A stretch of 64,000 nt of DNA. It comes from Antedon mediterranea. Lineage: Eukaryota; Echinodermata; Crinoidea; Comatulida; Antedonidae. This document shows, one piece after another, positions 57,571 to 64,000 of the stretch. Numbering within the stretch: position 1 is the first letter of the stretch; each line of letters starts with the position of its first letter. Both the position numbers and the translations under genes were made by a program. Below the pieces are notes generated by a model that saw nothing but the letters and a program-made list of their open reading frames with translations, made no database searches and was not told the origin of the DNA. Location: NCBI RefSeq assembly GCF_964355755.1, contig NC_092674.1, forward strand, positions 17,434,501-17,498,500, in the 5' to 3' direction.

Positions 57571-58239
57571 ATAGTTTTTATGTACCGACATCGACCAAGT
57601 TTTTACGTACAGACATCAACCTCGATTTTACGTATAGAAATCAACCCCGATTTTACGTACATACATCGACCCCAATTTTACGTACAGACATCGACTCCGA
57701 TTTTACGTACAGACATAGACCTAGTTTTACGCAGCGACATCGACCTAGACTTTACATACAGTCATCGACCCCGATTTTACGTACATACATCGACTCCGAT
57801 TTTACATACAGACATCGACCCGATTTTACGTACAGTCATCGACCCAGTTTTTACGTACAGACATCAACCTCGATTTTACGTACCGACATCGATCCCTATT
57901 TTACGTACATTCATCGACCCCGATTTTACGTACAGACATCGACCCCGATTTTACGTACAGACATCGACCCGATTTTACGTACAGTCATCGACCCAGTTTT
58001 TACGTACAGACATCGACCTAGTTTTACGCACCGACATCGACCTAGACTTTACATACAGTCAGCGACCCCGATTTTACATACAGACATCGACCTAGTTTTG
58101 ACGTACAGATATCGACCCCGTTTTGACGTACAGACATCGACACCGATTTTACGCAAAGACAACGACCCCGATTTCACGTACAGACATCGACCCCGATTTT
58201 ACGTACAGTCATCGACCCAGTTTTTACGTACAGACATCA

Positions 58240-61200
58240 ACCTCGATTTTACGTACCGACGATCCCTATTTCACGTACATATATCGACCCGTATTTATTA
58301 ACAGACATCGACCTTGTTTTTACGTACAGACATCGACCCCGATTTTACGTACAGACATCGACCCGATTTTACGTACAGTCATCGACCCAGTTTTTACGTA
58401 CAGACATCGACCTAGTTTTACGCACCGACATCGACCTAGACTTTACATACAGTCAGCGACCCCGATTTTACATACAGACATCGACCTAGTTTTGACGTAC
58501 AGATATCGACCCCGTTTTGACGTACAGACATCGACACCGATTTTACGCAAAGACAACGACCCCGATTTTACGTACAGACATCGACCCGATTTTACGTACA
58601 AATATCGACCATGATTTTACGTACAAACATCGACCTAGTTTTTATGTACCGATACCGACCTCGATTTTACGTACAGACAGCGACCCCGATTTTACGTACA
58701 GACATCGACCTAGTTTTGACATACAGACATCGACCCCGTTTTTACGTAAAGACATCGACCTAATTTTTACGTACCGACATCGACCAAGTTTTTACGTACA
58801 GAAATCGACCCTGATTTTACGTACAGACATCGACCCCGGTTTTACGTACAGACATTGACCCCGGTTTTACGTACAGACATCGACCCGATTTTACGTACAG
58901 TCATCGACCCAGTTTTTACGTACAGACATCGACCTCGATTTTACGTACAGAAATCAACCCCGATTTTACGTACATACATCGACCCAGATTTTACGTACAG
59001 ACATCGACCCCGATTTTACGTACAGACATCGACCTAGTTTTTACGTACAGACATCGGCTAAATTTTGACGTACAGACATTGACCCCGATTTTACGTACAG
59101 ACATTGACCCAGTTCTTACGTACAGACCTCAACCTTGATTTTACGTACTGACATCGACCCAGTTTTTACGTACATACATTGACCCCAATTTAACGTACAG
59201 ACATCGACCCCGATTTTACGTACAGACATCGACCTAGTTTTTACGTACAGACATCGACCCCGATTTTACGTACATACATCGACTCCTCTTTTACGTACAG
59301 ACATCGACCCTGATTTTACGTACAGACATCGACCCCGATTTTACGTACATACATCGACTCCGATTTTACGTACAGACATCGACCCGATTTTACGTACAGT
59401 CATCGACCCAGTTTTTACGTACAGACATCAACCTCGATTTTACGTACAGACATCGATCCCTATTTTACGTACATACTTCGACCCCGATTTTACGTACAGA
59501 CATCGACCCGATTTTACGTACAGTCATCGACCCAGTTTTACGTACAGACATCAACCTCGATTTTACGTACCGACGATCCTTATTTCACGTACATATATCG
59601 ACCCGTATTTATTAACAGACATCGACCTTGTTTTTACGTACAGACATCGACCCTGATTTTACGTACATACATCGACCTAGTTTTTACGTACAGACATCGA
59701 CCCTGATTTTACAAACAGACATTGACCTAGTTTTGACGTACATATATCGACTCCGTTTTTACGTACCGACATCAACCTCGATCTTACGTAGAGACATCGA
59801 CTCCGACTTTACGTACATACATCGACCTCGATTTTACGTACAGCCATCAACCCTGTTTTTACGTACAGACATCGACCTCGATTTTACGTACAGACATTGA
59901 CCCCGATTTTACGTACATACATCGACCCAGATTTTACGTACTGACATCGACCCCAATTTTACGTACAGTCATCGACCCAGTTTTTACGTACAGACATCAA
60001 CCTCGATTTTACGTACCGACGATCCCTATTTCACGTACATATATCGACCCGTATTTATTAACAGACATCGACCTTGTTTTTACGTACAGACATCGACCCC
60101 GATTTTACGTACAGACATCGACCCGATTTTACGTACAGTCATCGACCCAGTTTTTACGTACAGACATCGACCTAGTTTTACGCACCGACATCGACCTAGA
60201 CTTTACATACAGTCAGCGACCCCGATTTTACATACAGACATCGACCTAGTTTTGACGTACAGATATCGACCCCGTTTTGACGTACAGACATCGACACCGA
60301 TTTTACGCAAAGACAACGACCCCGATTTTACGTACAGACATCGTCCCCGATTTTACGTACAAACATCGACCATGATTTTACGTACAAACATCGACCTAGT
60401 TTTTATGTACCGATACCGACCTCGATTTTACGTACAGACAGCGACCCCGATTTTACGTACAGACATCGACCTAGTTTTGACATACAGACATCGACCCCGT
60501 TTTTACGTAAAGACATCGACCTAATTTTTACGTACCGACATCGACCAAGTTTTTACGTACAGAAATCGACCCCGAATTTACGTACAGACATCGACCCCGG
60601 TTTTACGTACAGACATCGACCCCGGTTTTACGTACAGACATCGACCCGATTTTACGTACAGTCATCGACCCAGTTTTTACGTACAGACATCGACCTCGAT
60701 TTTACGTACAGAAATCAACCCCGATTTTACGTACATACATCGACCCAGATTTTACGTACAGACATCGACCCCGATTTTACGTACAGACATCGACCTAGTT
60801 TTTACGTACAGACATCGGCTAAATTTTGACGTACAGACATTGACCCCGATTTTACGTACAGACATTGACACAGTTCTTACGTACAGACCTCAACCTTGAT
60901 TTTACGTACTGACATCGACCCAGTTTTTACGTACATACATTGACCCCAATTTAACGTACAGACATCGACCCCGATTTTACGTACAGACATCGACCTAGTT
61001 TTTACGTACAGACATCGACCCCGATTTTACGTACATACATCGACTCCTCTTTTACGTACAGACATCGACCCTTATTTTACGTACAGACATCGACCCCGAT
61101 TTTACGTACATACATCGACTCCGATTTTACGTACAGACATCGACCCGATTTTACGTACAGTCATCGACCCAGTTTTTACGTACAGACATCAACCTCGATT

Positions 61201-61860
61201 TTACGTACAGACATCGATCCCTATTTTACGTACATACTTCGACCCCGATTTTACGTACAGACATCTACCCGATTTTACGTACAGTCATCGACCCAGTTTT
61301 TACGTACAGACATCAACCTCGATTTTACGTACCGACGATCCTTATTTCACGTACATATATCGACCCGTATTTATTAACAGACATCGACCTTGTTTTTACG
61401 TACATACATCGACCTAGTTTTTACGTACAGACATCGACCCTGATTTTACAAACAGACATTGACCTAGTTTTGACGTACATATATCGACTCCGTTTTTACG
61501 TACCGACATCAACCTCGATCTTACGTAGAGACATCGACTCCGACTTTACGTACATACATCGACCTCGATTTTACGTACAGCCATCAACCCTGTTTTTACG
61601 TACAGACATCGACCTCGATTTTACGTACAGACATTGACCCCGATTTTACGTACATACATCGACCCAGATTTCACGTACTGACATCGACCCCGATTTTACG
61701 TACAGCCATCAACACCGTTTTTAGGTGCAGATATCGACCCACTTTTTGACGGACCGAAATCGACCCCGTTTTGAGGTACAGACATCGACCACGTTTTTAC
61801 GTTCAGACATCGAACCCGATTTACAGTACAGGCATCGACTCCGATTTAACGAAAAGACAA
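58240..61860 (+). repeat. 1.76-kb higher-order duplication in the 25-bp array
   Basis: Marker units recur about 1.76 kb apart: CATCGGCTAAATTTTGACG at 59,052 and 60,812, and ATCGACTCCTCTTTTACG at 59,278 and 61,041. A CTAGTTTTGACGTACAGATA marker lies at 58,085, 58,485 and 60,243, showing a further 0.4-kb duplication. Confidence 0.85.
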
Positions 61861-62935
61861 CGACCCCGATTTCACGAACATACATCGATCCCGTATTTAC
61901 GTACAGACATTGACCCCGATTTTACGTACATACATCGATCCCTATTTTCCAATTTTACGCAAAGACAACGACCCCGATTTCACGAATAGACATCGATCCC
62001 GTATTTACGTACAGACATCGATCCCGTATTTACTTACAGACATCGACCTAGTTTCTACGTGCAAACATCGACCCCGATTTAACGTACATATATCGATCCC
62101 GATTTTACGTACATACATCAACCTCGATTTTACGTACCGACGATCCTTATTTCACGTACATATATCGACCCGTATTTATTAACAGACATCGACCTTGTTT
62201 TTACGTACATACATCGACCTAGTTTTTACGTACAGACATCGACCCTGATTTTACAAACAGACATTGACCTAGTTTTGACGTACATATATCGACTCCGTTT
62301 TTACGTACCGACATCAACCTCGATCTTACGTAGAGACATCGACTCCGACTTTACGTACATACATCGACCTCGATTTTACGTACAGCCATCAACCCTGTTT
62401 TTACGTACAGACATCGACCTCGATTTTACGTACAGACATTGACCCCGATTTTACGTACATACATCGACCCAGATTTCACGTACTGACATCGACCCCGATT
62501 TTACGTACAGCCATCAACACCGTTTTTAGGTGCAGATATCGACCCACTTTTTGACGGACCGAAATCGACCCCGTTTTGAGGTACAGACATCGACCACGTT
62601 TTTACGTTCAGACATCGAACCCGATTTACAGTACAGGCATCGACTCCGATTTAACGAAAAGACAACGACCCCGATTTCACGAACATACATCGATCCCGTA
62701 TTTACGTACAGACATTGACCCCGATTTTACGTACATACATCGATCCCTATTTTCCAATTTTACGCAAAGACAACGACCCCGATTTCACGAATAGACATCG
62801 ATCCCGTATTTACGTACAGACATCGATCCCGTATTTACTTACAGACATCGACCTAGTTTCTACGTGCAAACATCGACCCCGATTTAACGTACATATATCG
62901 ATCCCGATTTTACGTACATACATCGACTCCGATTT
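61325..62935 (+). repeat. 805-bp tandem duplication in the 25-bp array
   Basis: GTGCAGATATCGACCCACTT near 61,725 recurs near 62,530, and the sequence across both copies is essentially identical (marker GATCCTTATTTCACG at both starts). The near-identity indicates a recent duplication. Confidence 0.92.
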
Positions 62936-64000
62936 TACGTACATACATTGACCCGATTTTACGTACAGTCGTCGACTCCTATTTTACGTACAGACATCGA
63001 CCCCGATTTTACGTACAGACAACGATCCCGTATTTACGTACAGACATCGATCCCGTATTTACTTACAGACATCGACCTAGTTTCTACGTACAAACATCGA
63101 TCCCAATTTAACGTACATACATCGACCCCGATTTTACGTACATACATCGACCCCGATTTGACGTACATACATCGACCACGATTTTACGTACAGACATCGA
63201 CCCCGATTTTACGTAAATACATCGACCCGATTTTACGTACAGTCATTGACCCAGTTTTTACGTACAGACATCGACCCCGATTTTCCGTACAGGCTTCGAC
63301 TCCGATTTAACGTACAAACATCGATCCCGATTTTATGTATACACATCGACCCCAAATTTACGTACAGACATTGACCCCGATTTTACGTACAGACGTCGAC
63401 CCCGATTTTACGTACAGACATCGACCTAGTTTTTACGTAAAGACATCGACCCTGATTTTACATACAGACATCGACCTAGTTTTGACGTACAGACATCGAC
63501 CCCGTTTTTACAAACATATATCTACTCCGTTCTTACGTACAGACATCGACCTAGTTTTTACGTACCGACATCAACCTCGATTTTACGTAGAGACATTGAC
63601 CCCAATTTTACGTACATACATCGACCTCGATTTTAGGTACAGACATCGACCCCGATTTTACGTACAGACATCGACCTAGTTTTGACGTACAGACATCGAC
63701 CCCGATTTCACGAACAGACATCGATCCCGTATTTACGTACAGACATCGATCTCGTATTTACGTACAGACATCGACCCCGTTTTTACGTACAGACATCGAT
63801 CCCTATTTTACGTACAGAAATCGACTTCGTTTAACGTACCGACATACAGACATCGACCTAGTTTTTACGTACAGACATCGACCTAGTTTTTACGTACAGA
63901 TATCGGCCTAGTTTTTACTTACAGACCTCGACATAGTTTTTATGCAATGAGAGCGACCCCGACTTTACGTACAGATATGGACCCCGATTTTATGTACACA

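Larger units (their letters stand above)
57575..64000 (+). repeat. 25-bp satellite array
   Basis: Tandem units of GATTTTACGTACA plus GACATCGACCCC (25 bp), about 255 units running off the right edge. Common variants: CATACATCGA, CAGTCATCGACCCAG, CCTAGTTTTTACG, ACCGACATC and 24-bp units with CGACCCG. All units are in one orientation. Each unit has ACGTAC and TCGA palindromes. The many open frames (60-187 codons) are by-products of the repeat: 25 is not divisible by 3 and the consensus has no stop in any frame, so a 25-residue peptide period appears with residues like RPRFYVQTST and ILRTDIDPDFTY. Confidence 0.97.

Noticed and set aside
57532-63679. Many plus-strand open frames of 60-187 codons in the 25-bp array
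   Set aside because: They come from a stop-free repeat whose length is not a multiple of three. Frames change with 24- and 26-bp units and no start context or domain is present.

Overview
This 64-kb window is repetitive DNA from a eukaryote, most likely an invertebrate animal. I see no host protein-coding gene, rRNA or tRNA. It looks like heterochromatin (pericentromeric or subtelomeric is inference): three unrelated satellite arrays in direct contact, the middle one carrying transposon islands. The animal assignment rests on the mobile elements: APE-type LINEs, a Penelope-like element (PLE) with a GIY-YIG domain and a hammerhead ribozyme motif, and Helentron/HINE-type elements with GTCT microsatellites. 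This set is common in marine invertebrates. I cannot name the species or phylum.

Layout. (1) 1-23130: a purine-rich 19-bp satellite, GATAGATCAGCGAGAGAGA and GA-length variants, about 1,200 units, with a higher-order period near 7.6-7.9 kb. (2) 23131-57570: an AT-rich satellite with a long monomer (about 178-190 bp) and a short monomer (about 131-143 bp), broken by many insertions. (3) 57575-64000: a 25-bp satellite with its own higher-order duplications of about 0.4, 0.8 and 1.76 kb.

Islands in the middle array: a Helentron-like element with hairpin and CTAG end (23980-25608); five copies of a related AGTCGCGTG...CACGCGACT family (27861, 44172, 51720, 52208, 53044); a 12.6-kb island with diverged terminal inverted repeats (29337-41947); a 2.84-kb TIR element with a CTG target duplication (47884-50719); a 3.17-kb insertion flanked by GGCT (52431-55602); a LINE 3' end (55656-56131); and smaller unclassified insertions.

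The 12.6-kb island is a nest. Its left TIR is split by a CR1/jockey-like LINE (35480 to 29911, minus strand), which is itself split by a second APE LINE (34330 to 30317, minus strand). Its centre holds a minus-strand PLE: a truncated, frameshifted RT plus GIY-YIG ORF, a near-identical 985-bp inverted repeat in its 3' region, a hammerhead motif with all core positions present in its 3' terminal repeat, and an inverted copy of its own 3' end joined to its 5' truncation. All retroelement reading frames seen are broken, so these are relics, but their order of insertion can be read.
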